Source: Pseudoroseicyclus aestuarii (GTDB lineage: Bacteria; Pseudomonadota; Alphaproteobacteria; Rhodobacterales; Rhodobacteraceae). From it: DNA of 64,000 nt. Made by a program: the position numbers and the translations under genes. Shown here in pieces: positions 16,588 to 26,720 of the stretch. Position 1 is the stretch's first letter, and each line of letters begins with the position of its first letter. Below the pieces are notes generated by a model. That model saw nothing but the letters and a program-made list of their open reading frames with translations, was not told the DNA's origin and did not search any database. The DNA is taken from the NCBI RefSeq assembly GCF_003217255.1, contig NZ_QJTE01000002.1, forward strand, positions 780,084-844,083, given 5' to 3'.

Positions 16588-17189
16588 CGCCGGCCCAGAA
16601 GGAGCGTGACCGCAAGATGCGGCGCACCGCCCTGACCATGGTAGGGGTCGTCGTCTTCATGGGCGCGATGGCCTGGGTCGCGGTGCCCTTCTACTCGTGG
16701 TTCTGCAAGGTCACCGGCTTTTCGGGGACCACCGGGCAGGTGGCCGAGGCCAGCGACACGGTGCTGGACCGGACGATCAAGGTCCGCTTCGACGCCAATA
16801 TCGAACCCGGCATGCCCTGGTCCTTCAAGCCCGAGCAGATCGAGACGGAGCTGCGGATCGGCGAGACCGGCCTGGCCTTCTACGAGGCGCACAATCCGAC
16901 CGACCACCCGGTCGCCGGCCGCGCCAGCTACAACGTCACGCCCTATTCGGCGGGCGGGTATTTCGACAAGATCCAGTGCTTCTGCTTTACCGAGCAGGTG
17001 CTTCAGCCGGGCGAGACGGTGCAGATGCCCGTCAGCTTCTACGTCGACCCGGAGATCGTGAACGACCGCGAGGCGAAATACGTCCACACGATCACGCTGA
17101 GCTACACCTTCTACGAAATCGAGATGCCCGAGGATACGCGGCAAGCGGCTTTGACAGATCCCGCCGCTGCGGCCATAGACGTCAACTGA
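16581..17189 (+). CDS. ctaG: Cytochrome c oxidase assembly protein CtaG (Cox11 family)
   Basis: A 202-residue Cox11-family copper chaperone that delivers copper to the CuB site of subunit I. It has one N-terminal membrane anchor (about 16-38) and a periplasmic Ig-like domain holding the copper-binding motif CFCF (in IQCFCFTEQ). The conserved FDANIEPGMPW and PVSFYVDPEI motifs are present. The start ATG overlaps the end of the preceding small gene by 7 bases, showing translational coupling. Confidence 0.96.
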   Translation: MVTPAQKERDRKMRRTALTMVGVVVFMGAMAWVAVPFYSWFCKVTGFSGTTGQVAEASDTVLDRTIKVRFDANIEPGMPWSFKPEQIETELRIGETGLAFYEAHNPTDHPVAGRASYNVTPYSAGGYFDKIQCFCFTEQVLQPGETVQMPVSFYVDPEIVNDREAKYVHTITLSYTFYEIEMPEDTRQAALTDPAAAAIDVN

Positions 17190-17216
17190 GGATCAGGATC
17201 TTTCGAGGACCCGCGA

Positions 17217-18017
17217 ATGGCGCACGCTAAGAATCACGACTACCACATCCTGCACCCCTCGGTCTGGCCGTTCCTGGCGGCCGTCGGCGCCTTCTTCATG
17301 CTATTCGGCGCGACGCTCTGGATGCACGACCACGGGCCCTGGATGTTCCTGATCGGCCTCGCCGCCGTTCTTTACACCATGTACGCTTGGTTCGCCGACA
17401 TGGTCTTCGAAAGTCGCGAGGGCGATCATACGCCCGTCGTCCGCATCGGCCTGCGCTACGGCTTCATCCTTTTCATCATGTCGGAGGTGATGTTCTTCGC
17501 GGCCTGGTTCTGGGCCTTCTTCAAGAACGCGCTTTACCCGATGGGCCCGATGAGCCCGATCCAGGACGGCGTCTGGCCGCCTGAGGGCGTGATTCCCTTC
17601 GACCCCTGGCACCTGCCGCTGATCAACACGCTGATCCTGCTGTGCTCGGGCGCGGCCTGCACCTGGGCCCACCATGCGCTGGCCGAAGAGGACAACCGCG
17701 AAGACACGAAGTGGGGCCTGATCCTCGCCGTCGGTCTGGGCGTGCTCTTCACCGCCTTCCAGATCCGCGAATACGCCGAGGCGGCCTTCAGCTTCTCGGG
17801 CAACGTCTACGGCGCGATCTTCTTCATGGCGACGGGCTTTCACGGCGTCCACGTCGTCATCGGCACGATCTTCCTGCTGGTCTGCCTGCTGCGCATTCGC
17901 GCCGGCCAGATGAGCCGCGAGCAGCACGTCGGCTTCGAGGCTGCGGCCTGGTACTGGCACTTCGTCGATGTCGTCTGGCTGTTCCTCTTCGCCTCCATCT
18001 ACATCTGGGGCAGCTGA
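17217..18017 (+). CDS. ctaE: Cytochrome c oxidase subunit III
   Basis: A 266-residue seven-helix membrane protein. Diagnostic stretches are [34 protein letters not shown] and [16 protein letters not shown] near the end. Subunit III stabilises the aa3 oxidase and sustains proton uptake by subunit I. It lies 27 bases after ctaG and is followed by a hairpin that may end or attenuate transcription before surf1. Confidence 0.97.
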   Translation: MAHAKNHDYHILHPSVWPFLAAVGAFFMLFGATLWMHDHGPWMFLIGLAAVLYTMYAWFADMVFESREGDHTPVVRIGLRYGFILFIMSEVMFFAAWFWAFFKNALYPMGPMSPIQDGVWPPEGVIPFDPWHLPLINTLILLCSGAACTWAHHALAEEDNREDTKWGLILAVGLGVLFTAFQIREYAEAAFSFSGNVYGAIFFMATGFHGVHVVIGTIFLLVCLLRIRAGQMSREQHVGFEAAAWYWHFVDVVWLFLFASIYIWGS

Positions 18018-18041
18018 ACCCGCCCCTTCCCGATCCGAACC

Positions 18042-18070
18042 GGCGCGCGGGGGAAGCCCCGCGCGCCTTT
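18042..18070 (+). terminator. Terminator-like hairpin after ctaE
   Basis: A perfect 11-bp GC-rich stem with a GAAG tetraloop is followed by TTTCC only. The T-run is short, so read-through into surf1 is likely and the element may act as an attenuator. Confidence 0.5.
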
Positions 18071-18090
18071 CCGTTCCAGAGGCCCTGTCC

Positions 18091-18762
18091 TTGATCCGTC
18101 GCCTGATCTTTCCGCTTCTCATCGGCGTTCTGGGATGCGCGGCGCTGCTGGTGCTGGGCCTGTGGCAGGTGCAGCGGCTGGCGTGGAAGCAAGGGATCCT
18201 CTCGCAGATCGAGAGCCGCATGGCGGCCGATCCCGTCCCGCTCGACACGATTCCCGATCCTGATCCCGAGGCGGATCGCTACCGCCCGGTGACCGTCACG
18301 GGGCGCCTGACCGGAGAGGAGGCGCCGGTCCTGACCTCGGACGGCGGCGCCGGCTACCGCGTGATCGCGGTGCTCGAGACCGGGGCCCGGCGCGTGCTGG
18401 TCGACCTCGGCTTCGTGCCGCTGGACGCCAAGGACAGCCCGCGCACCGGAACCGTCAGCATCGCCGGCACCCTGCACTGGCCGCAGGAGGCTGATGGCTG
18501 GACCCCCGATCCCAGCGACGACAACATCTGGTTCGCCCGCGACGTGCCCCGCATGGCCGAGGCGCTCGGGACCGAGCCGGTGCTGGTCGTCGCGCGGCAG
18601 GTGGCGCCGGATGTCGGGACGCGCGTCCTGCCTGTGAACACCGCCGCCATCCCCAACGATCACCTGCATTACGCGATCACCTGGTTCATGCTGGCCCTGC
18701 TCTGGGCCGCGATGAGCCTCTATCTTGGCTACCGCGCCCTGCGCGCCGGCCCGAAGGAGTGA
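18091..18762 (+). CDS. SURF1-family oxidase assembly protein
   Basis: About 223 residues from a TTG start, the only suitable start near the beginning of the conserved region (IRRLIFPLLIGVLGCAALL). Two membrane helices, one at each end (about 4-24 and near 195-215), enclose a periplasmic domain, as in SURF1/Shy1. Motifs seen are LGLWQVQRLAWK and VDLGFVPLDAK. SURF1 proteins help insert heme A into subunit I. The position after ctaE supports the call. The stop is 2 bases before the thrC ATG. Confidence 0.9.
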   Translation: MIRRLIFPLLIGVLGCAALLVLGLWQVQRLAWKQGILSQIESRMAADPVPLDTIPDPDPEADRYRPVTVTGRLTGEEAPVLTSDGGAGYRVIAVLETGARRVLVDLGFVPLDAKDSPRTGTVSIAGTLHWPQEADGWTPDPSDDNIWFARDVPRMAEALGTEPVLVVARQVAPDVGTRVLPVNTAAIPNDHLHYAITWFMLALLWAAMSLYLGYRALRAGPKE

Positions 18763-18764
18763 CC

Positions 18765-20156
18765 ATGCGCTACGTCTCGACCCGCGGCCGCGCCCCCGCG
18801 CTGGGCTTTGCCGATGCGATGCTGACCGGCCTCGCCCGCGACGGCGGTCTTTACGTCCCCGAGGCCCTGCCGCGGATGTCAAAGGACGAGATCGCCGCGC
18901 TGGCGGGCCTGCCCTACGAGGAAGCCGCCTTCCGCATCATGCGCCCCTTCGTCGAGGGCAGCTTCGACGATGCGGAGTTCCGGGCGCTGATCGACAGGGC
19001 CTATGCCCAGATCGGCCATGCCGCGAGGGCGCCCTTGGTGCAGCTTGCGCCGGATCACTTCCTGCTGGAGCTGTTCCACGGCCCCACGCTGGCCTTCAAG
19101 GATTTCGCCATGCAGCTGATCGGCCAGCTGTTCCAGGCGGCGCTGGAGCGGTCGGGCCAGCGCATCACCATCGTCGGGGCCACCAGCGGCGATACCGGCA
19201 GCGCCGCGATCGAGGCCTTTCGCGGGCTGCCGAACGTCGACGTGATGATCCTCTACCCGCATGGCCGTGTGAGCGAGGTGCAGCGTCGGCAGATGACCAC
19301 GCCGACCGAGGCGAACGTCCACGCCCTCGCGGTCGACGGCACCTTCGACGACTGCCAGGCGGCGCTGAAGGAGATGTTCGCCGACGAGGCCTTCCGCGAC
19401 GAGATCGGCCTGACGGCGGTGAACTCGATCAACTGGGGCAGGGTGCTGGCGCAGGTCGTCTACTTCTTCACCTCTGCCGTGGCCCTTGGTGCGCCGCACC
19501 GCCCCGTCAGCTTCACCGTACCCACCGGCAACTTCGGCGACATCTATGCCGGCGCCATCGCGCGCGACATGGGCCTGCCGATCGAGCGGCTGGTGGTGGC
19601 GACGAACCGCAACGACATCCTGCACCGCACCCTGACGGAAGGCGACTACCGCAAGGAAGGCGTCGCCCCGACGATCAGCCCCTCGATGGATATCCAGGTC
19701 AGCTCGAACTTCGAGCGGGCGCTCTGGGATGCCTATGGCCGCGACGGCGCCGCCGTGGCGCAGCTGATGGAGGAGTTGAAGGGGCAGGGGGGCTTTGCCG
19801 TCAGCCAGGGCGCCATCGGCGCGCTGCGCGACCGCTTCGTCTCGGGCCGCGCCTCGGAGGAGGAGACGCTGGAGGCGATCCGCCGCACCCATGCCGAGAC
19901 GGGCGAGGTGATCTGCCCGCATACCGCCGTCGGCGTGCATGTCGCGCAGCCCTTCCTCGGGCCGGTGCCGATGGTGACGCTCGCCACCGCCCACCCGGCG
20001 AAGTTCCCGGATGCGGTCGAGCAGGCGATGGGCCAGCGCCCGCCCCTTCCCCTTCGGATGGCGGACCTGTATGACCGGCCGGAACGGGTCACCCGCGTCG
20101 CCGGCGACCTCGAGGCCCTCAAATCCGCCATCCGGGAAAAGACTGCCGCCGCGTGA
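18765..20156 (+). CDS. thrC: Threonine synthase
   Basis: A 463-residue PLP enzyme that converts O-phosphohomoserine to threonine. The N-terminal family motif MRYVSTRG is present. The PLP lysine is Lys112 in TLAFKDFAM, and the phosphate loop is seen in GATSGDTGSAA. It is of the long (fungal/proteobacterial) threonine synthase type. It follows surf1 almost directly and precedes the M16 peptidase by 7 bases, an order conserved in Rhodobacterales. Confidence 0.97.
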   Translation: MRYVSTRGRAPALGFADAMLTGLARDGGLYVPEALPRMSKDEIAALAGLPYEEAAFRIMRPFVEGSFDDAEFRALIDRAYAQIGHAARAPLVQLAPDHFLLELFHGPTLAFKDFAMQLIGQLFQAALERSGQRITIVGATSGDTGSAAIEAFRGLPNVDVMILYPHGRVSEVQRRQMTTPTEANVHALAVDGTFDDCQAALKEMFADEAFRDEIGLTAVNSINWGRVLAQVVYFFTSAVALGAPHRPVSFTVPTGNFGDIYAGAIARDMGLPIERLVVATNRNDILHRTLTEGDYRKEGVAPTISPSMDIQVSSNFERALWDAYGRDGAAVAQLMEELKGQGGFAVSQGAIGALRDRFVSGRASEEETLEAIRRTHAETGEVICPHTAVGVHVAQPFLGPVPMVTLATAHPAKFPDAVEQAMGQRPPLPLRMADLYDRPERVTRVAGDLEALKSAIREKTAAA

Positions 20157-20163
20157 CCAGACC

Positions 20164-21429
20164 ATGACCGTCCGACTGCACACATTGCCCAACGGCTTCC
20201 GCATCGCGACGGAGCATATGCCCGGCCTGAAATCCGCCTCTGTCGGGGTCTGGATCAATGCCGGCGGCCGCCACGAGACCGAGGCGCAGAACGGCGTCGC
20301 GCATTTCCTTGAGCACATGGCCTTCAAGGGCACCGGACGCCGCAGCGCCCGCGCCATCGCCGAGGCGATCGAGGACGTGGGCGGCTACATGAACGCCTAT
20401 ACCAGCCGCGAGGCGACGGCCTATTACGCGCGGGTGCTGCAGCAGGACGTGCCGCTGGCCCTCGACGTGATCGGGGACATCCTGCGCAATCCCGCCTTCG
20501 CCGCCGCCGAGATCGAGAGCGAGCGCGGCGTGATCCTGCAGGAGATCGGCCAGGCCCTCGATACGCCGGACGACATCGTCTTCGACTGGCTGCAGGAAGT
20601 CGCCTATCCGAACCAGCCGCTCGGCCGGTCGATCCTGGGCCCCGCCGAGAAGGTCGCCGGTTTCAGCCGCGACGACCTGACGGCCTTTGTCGCCCAGCAC
20701 TACGGCCCCGGCAGCATGGTCCTGGCCGCCGCCGGCGCTGTCGACCACGATGCCATCGTGCGGCAGGCCGAGGCGCTGTTCGGTGACATGGGCCCGCGCG
20801 AGAAGACCGGCCCGGTCTGGCCCGGCCAGTTCGCGGGCGGTGAGCGGCGCGAGATCAAGACGCTCGAGCAGGTGCATTTCACCCTCGCGCTCGAGGCGCC
20901 GAACTACCGCTCGCCCGAGATTTATCACGCGCAGGTCTATGCCAATGCCCTTGGCGGCGGCATGTCCTCGCGCCTGTTCCAGGAGCTGCGCGAAGAGCGC
21001 GGGCTGTGCTACACGATTTTCGCCCAGACCGGCGCCTACGAGGACACCGGCATGACGACGATCTATGCCGGCACCTCCGCCGCCGATATCGGCGATCTGG
21101 CCCGCACCACCATCGACGAGCTGAAACGCGCCGCGACCGACATGTCCGAGGCCGAGGTGCAGCGTGCCCGCGCGCAGATGAAGGCCGGGATGCTGATGGG
21201 CCTCGAGCGGCCCTCGAACCGGGCCGAGCGGCTGGCGCGGATGCTGGCGATCTGGGACCGTGTGCCGCCCATCGAGGAAGTCGTTGCCAAGATCGACGCA
21301 GTCACCGTCGCGGACGTGCGCGCCTTTGCTGAACGCACCGCCTCCGGCGCCGGCGCCGCCCTCGCGCTGTACGGCCCGGCGGAGAAGGCGCCGATGCTGG
21401 ACGAGCTGAAGGAAAGGCTCGCCGCCTGA
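20164..21429 (+). CDS. M16-family zinc peptidase (mitochondrial-processing-peptidase-like)
   Basis: A 421-residue insulinase-family protein related to the beta subunit of mitochondrial processing peptidase. The inverted zinc motif HFLEH is at about residue 46-50 in GVAHFLEHMAFKGT, and the distal Glu ligand is in ERGVILQEIGQ. The C-terminal half repeats the fold without the zinc site (GGGMSSRLFQELREERGLCY). It has no signal peptide, so it is probably cytoplasmic. Its stop overlaps the next ATG (ATGA). Confidence 0.93.
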   Translation: MTVRLHTLPNGFRIATEHMPGLKSASVGVWINAGGRHETEAQNGVAHFLEHMAFKGTGRRSARAIAEAIEDVGGYMNAYTSREATAYYARVLQQDVPLALDVIGDILRNPAFAAAEIESERGVILQEIGQALDTPDDIVFDWLQEVAYPNQPLGRSILGPAEKVAGFSRDDLTAFVAQHYGPGSMVLAAAGAVDHDAIVRQAEALFGDMGPREKTGPVWPGQFAGGERREIKTLEQVHFTLALEAPNYRSPEIYHAQVYANALGGGMSSRLFQELREERGLCYTIFAQTGAYEDTGMTTIYAGTSAADIGDLARTTIDELKRAATDMSEAEVQRARAQMKAGMLMGLERPSNRAERLARMLAIWDRVPPIEEVVAKIDAVTVADVRAFAERTASGAGAALALYGPAEKAPMLDELKERLAA

Positions 21430-22013
21430 TGCTTCGGTCCCGGCGCAAGGTGCGGCTCGAGACCGAGCGTCTGACCCTGCGCCCGCCCGAGCATGGCGAC
21501 TGGCTGGCCTGGGCCGATCTGCGCCGCGATTCGGCCAGCTTCCTGCAGCCCTGGGAGCCGACCTGGGCGCCCGATCACCTGTCGCGCCGTGCCTTCACCA
21601 ACCGCGTCTACTGGGCGCAGCGCTCGATCCAGCAGGGCACCGCGGTGCCGCTGCTCCTGATCCGGCGCGCGGACGACGTGCTGCTGGGCGCGATCACGCT
21701 GGACAATATCCGCCGCGGGCCGGCGCAGTCGGGCACCACCGGCTACTGGACCGGCCAGCCCTTCGTCCGGCAGGGCTACATGCGCGAGGCGATCCAGGCG
21801 CTGGTGCATTACGCCTTCACCGTCCACGACCTCAGCCGGATCGAGGCGGGCTGCCTGCCGGAAAACCTGCCCTCGCGCCGCCTGCTGGAAAGCTGCGGCT
21901 ACAAGTACGAAGGCGTGGCCCAGAGCTATCTTCAGATCGCCGGGCGCTGGCGCAATCACGTGCTATACTCGAACCTGCGCAGCGACAGGCGCGGCCGGAC
22001 GGACACCGGCTGA
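21429..22013 (+). CDS. RimJ/RimL-type GNAT N-acetyltransferase
   Basis: A 194-residue GNAT protein of the ribosomal-protein-alanine acetyltransferase group. LETERLTLRPPEHGD opens the domain, GTTGYWTGQPFVRQGYMREAI holds the acetyl-CoA site, and RIEAGCLPENLPSRRLLESCGY is the typical end of the fold. It probably acetylates an N-terminal residue of a ribosomal or other protein. It is coupled to the M16 peptidase by an ATGA overlap. Confidence 0.9.
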   Translation: MLRSRRKVRLETERLTLRPPEHGDWLAWADLRRDSASFLQPWEPTWAPDHLSRRAFTNRVYWAQRSIQQGTAVPLLLIRRADDVLLGAITLDNIRRGPAQSGTTGYWTGQPFVRQGYMREAIQALVHYAFTVHDLSRIEAGCLPENLPSRRLLESCGYKYEGVAQSYLQIAGRWRNHVLYSNLRSDRRGRTDTG

Positions 22014-22023
22014 GGGAGGCCAG

Positions 22024-23442
22024 ATGCCGCAGGAGTACACCCCCGCCAGCGGCGACTTCGCCGAGGCCCTGGCCACCGATCTGCCCGAGGGGCGGCTGCG
22101 CCCGGTCGAGGCGCGCTACCTCGAAGAGCGGCGCGGACGGCTGACCGGCAGCGGCGGCACCCTCGCCCTGCCGCGCAGCGCCGAGGAGGTGGCCCTGATC
22201 CTGTCGCGCGCGCATGAGGCGCGGGTCGCCGTGGTGCCTTACGGCGGCGGCACCGGCCTTGTCGGCGGCGGTATCGGGCCGGGCGATCCGCTGATCCTCT
22301 CGCTCGAGAAGATGGACGGGGTCCGCAGCGTTTACCCAACCGAGAACGTGCTGGTGGCCGAGGCGGGGGCGATCCTTGCCGATGTGCAGGCCGCTGCGGT
22401 TGCGGAGGGTCGGCTGTTCGGCCTCTCACTCGCCTCCGAGGGCTCGGCCCGGATCGGCGGGCTTCTGGCCACCAATGCCGGCGGGCTGAACGTGCTGCGC
22501 TACGGCACCGCGCGGGCGCAATGCCTGGGGCTAGAGGTGGTGACCGCCGATGGCCGCATCTGGCATGGGCTGACGCGGCTGTGGAAGGACAACACCGGCT
22601 ACGATCTGCGCGATCTCTTCATCGGCTCGGAAGGCACGCTCGGCATCATCACCGCCGCCGCGCTGAAGCTGGCGCCGCGCCCGGCGGCCAGCGGCACCGC
22701 GCTGCTCTCGGTGCCCTCGCCCGAGGCGGCGCTTGAGCTGCTGGGCCGCCTGCGCGCGCGGGTGGGCGAGGGCGTCTCGGGGTTCGAGTTGATCTCGCGC
22801 GCGGGATGGGACTTCCTGACCGAGACCGGCATGGCCGGGCAGCAGCCGCTCGACCCGATGCCCGACTGGATGGTGCTGATCGAGCTGGGGCTGTCCGAGG
22901 GGCAGGAGCCTGCTGCCGCGCTCGAGGCGCTGTTCGCCGAAGCTGCGGAGGCCGGGCTGTCGGATGACGGCGTGATCGCGCAAAGCGCGGCGCAGGCGGA
23001 TGCGCTCTGGTCCCTGCGCGAGACGATCCCCGAGGCGAACCGGGCCATCGGCGCCATCGCCAGCCACGACATCGCCCTGCCGCTCTCCGCCATCCCGGAG
23101 TTTCACCGCCAAGGGCTTGAGGCGATGGAAGCCATCGCGCCGCTGCGCGTCAATGCCTTCGGCCATCTGGGCGACGGCAACCTGCATTGGAACGTCTTCC
23201 CGCCGAAGGGCGAGGATCGCGGCGCCTATGACGGTGTGCGCGCGCAGGTCACGCGGGCAGTGCACGACCTCGTCGCCGCGCTTGGCGGCTCGATCAGCGC
23301 CGAGCACGGGATCGGGCGGTTCAAGGTCGATGACCTCGAACGCTATGCCGATCCGGTGAAGCTGGCGCTGATGCGCAGCGTGAAGGATGCGCTCGACCCT
23401 CGGGGTATCCTGAACCCCGGGGCCGTGCTGCGCGCCCGCTAG
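22024..23442 (+). CDS. GlcD-like FAD-linked D-2-hydroxyacid dehydrogenase
   Basis: A 472-residue flavoprotein with an FAD_binding_4 domain (about 40-220: PYGGGTGLVGGG, GSARIGGLLATNAGG, GSEGTLGIITAAAL) and an FAD-oxidase C-terminal domain (NAFGHLGDGNLHWNVFPP and SAEHGIGRFK, with conserved metal and substrate His residues). The family oxidises D-lactate, glycolate or D-2-hydroxyglutarate; which one cannot be told from the sequence. It ends 1 base before the end of the convergent apt gene. Confidence 0.88.
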   Translation: MPQEYTPASGDFAEALATDLPEGRLRPVEARYLEERRGRLTGSGGTLALPRSAEEVALILSRAHEARVAVVPYGGGTGLVGGGIGPGDPLILSLEKMDGVRSVYPTENVLVAEAGAILADVQAAAVAEGRLFGLSLASEGSARIGGLLATNAGGLNVLRYGTARAQCLGLEVVTADGRIWHGLTRLWKDNTGYDLRDLFIGSEGTLGIITAAALKLAPRPAASGTALLSVPSPEAALELLGRLRARVGEGVSGFELISRAGWDFLTETGMAGQQPLDPMPDWMVLIELGLSEGQEPAAALEALFAEAAEAGLSDDGVIAQSAAQADALWSLRETIPEANRAIGAIASHDIALPLSAIPEFHRQGLEAMEAIAPLRVNAFGHLGDGNLHWNVFPPKGEDRGAYDGVRAQVTRAVHDLVAALGGSISAEHGIGRFKVDDLERYADPVKLALMRSVKDALDPRGILNPGAVLRAR

Positions 23443-23443
23443 C

Positions 23444-23974
23444 CTACTCGCCCTCGTAGGCGACGAGGCAGCGCACGCTCTGGCCCAGCTCTTCCAGCAG
23501 CTTGCGGCCGCCGAGGTCGGGCAGGTCGATGACGAAGACGCAGGCCACGGTCGTCGCGCCAAGCCGGTCGATCAGCCGCAGGCCGGCGGCGGCGGTGCCG
23601 CCCGTCGCCAGAAGGTCGTCGATCAGCACCACCCGCTCGCCCTTGCTGAGCGCGTCCTCGTGCAGCTCGACCACCGCCTCGCCGTATTCCAGCTGGTAGC
23701 TTTCCTCGATGGTCTTGCCGGGCAGCTTGCCCTTCTTGCGTATCGGCACGAAGCCGGTGCCCAGCCGGTCGGCCAGCGCCCCGCCAAGGACGAAGCCGCG
23801 CGCCTCGATCCCGGCGATGCAGTCGATCTCCAGATCGCCGATGGCCTCGACGAGCTGGTCCAGCATCAGGCGAAAGCCGTCGCGATGGGCGAACAGCGTG
23901 GTGACGTCCCGGAACTGGATGCCCGGCACCGGGAAGTCGGGGATCGTGCGGATATAGTCTTTGAGATCGGCCAA
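23444..23974 (-). CDS. apt: Adenine phosphoribosyltransferase
   Basis: A 176-residue purine-salvage enzyme that makes AMP from adenine and PRPP. It starts at a TTG preceded by AAAAGGAC; no ATG or GTG fits the conserved N-terminus ([18 protein letters not shown]). The PRPP-binding motif [14 protein letters not shown] is present and [13 protein letters not shown] marks the APRT type. The mtnP gene lies just upstream on the same strand; its reaction releases adenine, so the two form a short MTA/adenine recycling unit. Confidence 0.95.
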   Translation of the reverse strand: MADLKDYIRTIPDFPVPGIQFRDVTTLFAHRDGFRLMLDQLVEAIGDLEIDCIAGIEARGFVLGGALADRLGTGFVPIRKKGKLPGKTIEESYQLEYGEAVVELHEDALSKGERVVLIDDLLATGGTAAAGLRLIDRLGATTVACVFVIDLPDLGGRKLLEELGQSVRCLVAYEGE

Positions 23975-24012
23975 GGAGCAGTCCTTTTCGGTGGTGTTGC
24001 CGCCGGGTGCGG

Positions 24013-24888
24013 CTAGAGCAGGCGCCCGGCAATGGTATCCAGCCGCGCGAGCAGCGCCGGATCGCGGCGCTCGGGCGCGGTCATCAGCGCATGATCGAGG
24101 GCGCGGTCGCAGCCTTCGGGGCAGGGCTGGGGGCGCTGCGCCAGCCGCTGCGGCAGGCCGGCGATCAGCGCGCCCGCGGCCTGCGTGTTGCCGGCGAGGA
24201 CGGATTTGATCGCCGCGATATCCACCGCGCCGTGCCCCTCGTGCCAGCTGTCGTAATCGGTGACCATCGCGACGAGCGCGTAGCAGATCTCGGCCTCGCG
24301 GGCGAGGCGCGCCTCGGGCATCGCGGTCATGCCGATCACGTCGCAGCCCCAGGCGCGGTACATCAGGCTTTCGGCGCGGGTCGAGAACTGCGGCCCCTCC
24401 ATCGCAAGATAGGTGCCGCCGCGATGCACCGTCTTGCCGGTGGCGCGGGCCGCGGCCTCTGCCGCATCCGAGAGCCGGGCGCAGACCGGCTCGGCCAGCG
24501 AGACATGGGCGACGCAGCCCGCGCCGAAGAAGCTGGCGGGCCGGCCCTTGGTGCGGTCGATGAACTGGTCGACGACGACGAAATCGCCCGGCGCCAGCGC
24601 ATCGCGAAAGGAGCCGACGGCAGAGACGGAGACGAGGTCGGTCACGCCGAGCGCCTTCATCGCCGCGATATTGGCGCGGTAGGGGATGTCGCCGGGGGCG
24701 TGGACATGCCCGCGCCCGTGGCGGGGCAGGAAGGCGATGGGCATGCCGTCCAGCTGTCCGGTCAGGATCGCGTCCGAGGGTTCGCCCCAGGGCGTCGTCA
24801 CCGACTGCCAGGCGGCGCCCTCGAGGGCCTCCATCCCGTAGAGGCCGGAGCCGCCGATCACCCCGAGCCGTGCTGCTGTCTGGTCCAC
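24013..24888 (-). CDS. mtnP: S-methyl-5'-thioadenosine phosphorylase
   Basis: A 291-residue protein from a GTG start. It splits methylthioadenosine to adenine and 5-methylthioribose 1-phosphate. Family motifs are [41 protein letters not shown] and [12 protein letters not shown]. The residues that mark MTA rather than guanosine specificity are in [13 protein letters not shown]. It lies upstream of apt, which uses the adenine product, with a gap of 38 bases. Confidence 0.94.
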   Translation of the reverse strand: MDQTAARLGVIGGSGLYGMEALEGAAWQSVTTPWGEPSDAILTGQLDGMPIAFLPRHGRGHVHAPGDIPYRANIAAMKALGVTDLVSVSAVGSFRDALAPGDFVVVDQFIDRTKGRPASFFGAGCVAHVSLAEPVCARLSDAAEAAARATGKTVHRGGTYLAMEGPQFSTRAESLMYRAWGCDVIGMTAMPEARLAREAEICYALVAMVTDYDSWHEGHGAVDIAAIKSVLAGNTQAAGALIAGLPQRLAQRPQPCPEGCDRALDHALMTAPERRDPALLARLDTIAGRLL

Positions 24889-25037
24889 CGGCCGGCCCTC
24901 GCTGCTGCGCCGCGGGCGACACTAGGCGAGGGCGCGGCGCGCGAAAAGCCCCTTGCAGCGGCGGGGCGGGACGAGGCGGGGCATTAGGGGTTCCGTCCGG
25001 GCAGCTGCTGCTGTAGCAGGAGGCCGCATTTCCGAAC

Positions 25038-26642
25038 ATGAAGAGACCGATGACCCGATCTCCGCTAGCCGCTCTCGCCGGTGCCGTCTCCTCGCCGAAC
25101 GCGCCCGCCTTTCCGCATTCCGCCGGCCAATGGAAGACTGAGCTTCTGTCGGGTCTGACCGTCGCGCTGGCGCTGGTGCCAGAGGCGGTCGCCTTCTCCT
25201 TCGTCGCCGGGGTGAACCCGCTGGTCGGCCTTTACGCCGCCTTCCTCGTCGGGCTGATCACCGCCGTGATCGGCGGCCGGCCCGGCATGATCTCGGGTGC
25301 GACGGGCGCGCTGGCGGTGGTGATGGTCAGCCTCGTCGCGCAGCACGGGGTCGAGTACCTCTTTGCCGCCGTGCTGCTGATGGGGCTGATCCAGGTGCTG
25401 GCGGGGGTGTTCCGGCTGGGCAAGTTCATCCGCCTCGTGCCGCATCCGGTGATGCTGGGCTTCGTCAACGGGCTGGCCATCGTCATCGGCCTTGCCCAGC
25501 TCGAGCAGTTCCACGATCCGGCGGGCGAGGGCTGGCTCTCCGGGCTGCCGCTGATCCTGATGCTGGCGCTGACGGCGCTGACCATGCTGATCATCTGGGG
25601 CACGCCGAAGGTCACGAAGGCGATCCCCGCGCCGCTGGCCGGCATCCTCGTGACCGCGCTGATCGTCATCGCGCTCGGCCTGCCGGTGCCGCGGGTCGGC
25701 GATCTTGCCGATATCTCTGGCGGGCTGCCGCAGCTGCATATCCCGATGGTGCCCTTCACCCTCGAGACGCTGTGGATCATCCTGCCCTACTCGGTCATCC
25801 TCGCCGCCATCGGCCTGCTGGAAAGCCTGCTGACGCTGAACCTGGTGGGCGAGATCACCGGCAAGCGCGGCGGCGCCAGCCAGGAATGCGTGGCGCAGGG
25901 TCTTGCGAACCTGACCTGCGGCGTCTTCGGCGCCATGGGCGGCTGCGCGATGATCGGCCAGTCGATGATCAACGTCTCCTCTGGCGGGCGCACCCGCGTC
26001 GCCGCCGCGAGTGCGGCGATCTTCCTTCTGTGCTTCATCCTCTTCGCTGCGCCGCTGATCGCGCAGATCCCGCTGGCCGCGCTGGTGGGCGTGATGTTCA
26101 TGGTGGTGATCGGCACCTTCGCCTGGAACACCTTCCGCGTGATGCGGCGGGTGCCGCGGGTCGATGCCATCGTGATCGTGCTGGTGACCATCGTCACCGT
26201 GCTGACCGATCTCGCCACCGCCGTGGTGATCGGGGTCATCGTCTCGGCCCTGGCCTATGCCTGGCAGAACGCCACGCGGATCGGCGCGCGCACCTATCGC
26301 ACGCCCGAGGGGGCCAAGGTCTACAAGGTGCAGGGCCCGCTCTTCTTCGGCTCCACCGACGGTTTCTCGGAGCTGTTCCAGGTCGAGAGCGATCCGAGCC
26401 TGGTGATCGTCGATTTCGAGCATAGCCGCGTCGCCGACCAATCCGCCCTCGCCGCGATCGAGGCCATGGCCGCCCGTTACGAGACCGCCGGCAAGCGGCT
26501 GCAGCTGCGGCACCTGTCCCAGGATTGCCATGCGCTGCTGCGCCGGGCGGGGCAGCTTGTCGTCGAGAGCGACGACGATCCGGTCTATGGCGTGGCCGTC
26601 GATTATGACGTGCAGCCGGGGGCGCTGGGCGGCGGTCACTAG
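25038..26642 (+). CDS. SulP-family anion transporter with STAS domain
   Basis: A 534-residue protein with about 10-12 membrane helices followed by a C-terminal STAS domain (from about residue 430, with [22 protein letters not shown]). The SulP signature appears in [30 protein letters not shown], and [20 protein letters not shown] is the second conserved half. Substrates in the family include sulfate, bicarbonate and dicarboxylates; the sequence does not decide. The gene stands alone, divergent from mtnP. Confidence 0.93.
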   Translation: MKRPMTRSPLAALAGAVSSPNAPAFPHSAGQWKTELLSGLTVALALVPEAVAFSFVAGVNPLVGLYAAFLVGLITAVIGGRPGMISGATGALAVVMVSLVAQHGVEYLFAAVLLMGLIQVLAGVFRLGKFIRLVPHPVMLGFVNGLAIVIGLAQLEQFHDPAGEGWLSGLPLILMLALTALTMLIIWGTPKVTKAIPAPLAGILVTALIVIALGLPVPRVGDLADISGGLPQLHIPMVPFTLETLWIILPYSVILAAIGLLESLLTLNLVGEITGKRGGASQECVAQGLANLTCGVFGAMGGCAMIGQSMINVSSGGRTRVAAASAAIFLLCFILFAAPLIAQIPLAALVGVMFMVVIGTFAWNTFRVMRRVPRVDAIVIVLVTIVTVLTDLATAVVIGVIVSALAYAWQNATRIGARTYRTPEGAKVYKVQGPLFFGSTDGFSELFQVESDPSLVIVDFEHSRVADQSALAAIEAMAARYETAGKRLQLRHLSQDCHALLRRAGQLVVESDDDPVYGVAVDYDVQPGALGGGH

Positions 26643-26680
26643 CCGCCCTTCGGCCCCGCGCGGCTCCGGCTGAGGCCGGG

Positions 26681-26714
26681 GCCTCCGGCGGGGATATTTT
26701 CAAAGAGAAGAGGG
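26681..26714 (+). repeat. Candidate Rhodobacterales intergenic element
   Basis: After the SulP gene the sequence GCCTCCGGCGGGGATATTTT is followed by a purine-rich run (CAAAGAGAAGAGGG). I recall closely similar elements ending many transcription units in Rhodobacterales, where they may act as terminators. Only one copy is in this window, so repetition cannot be shown here. Confidence 0.35.
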
Positions 26715-26720
26715 GGCCCG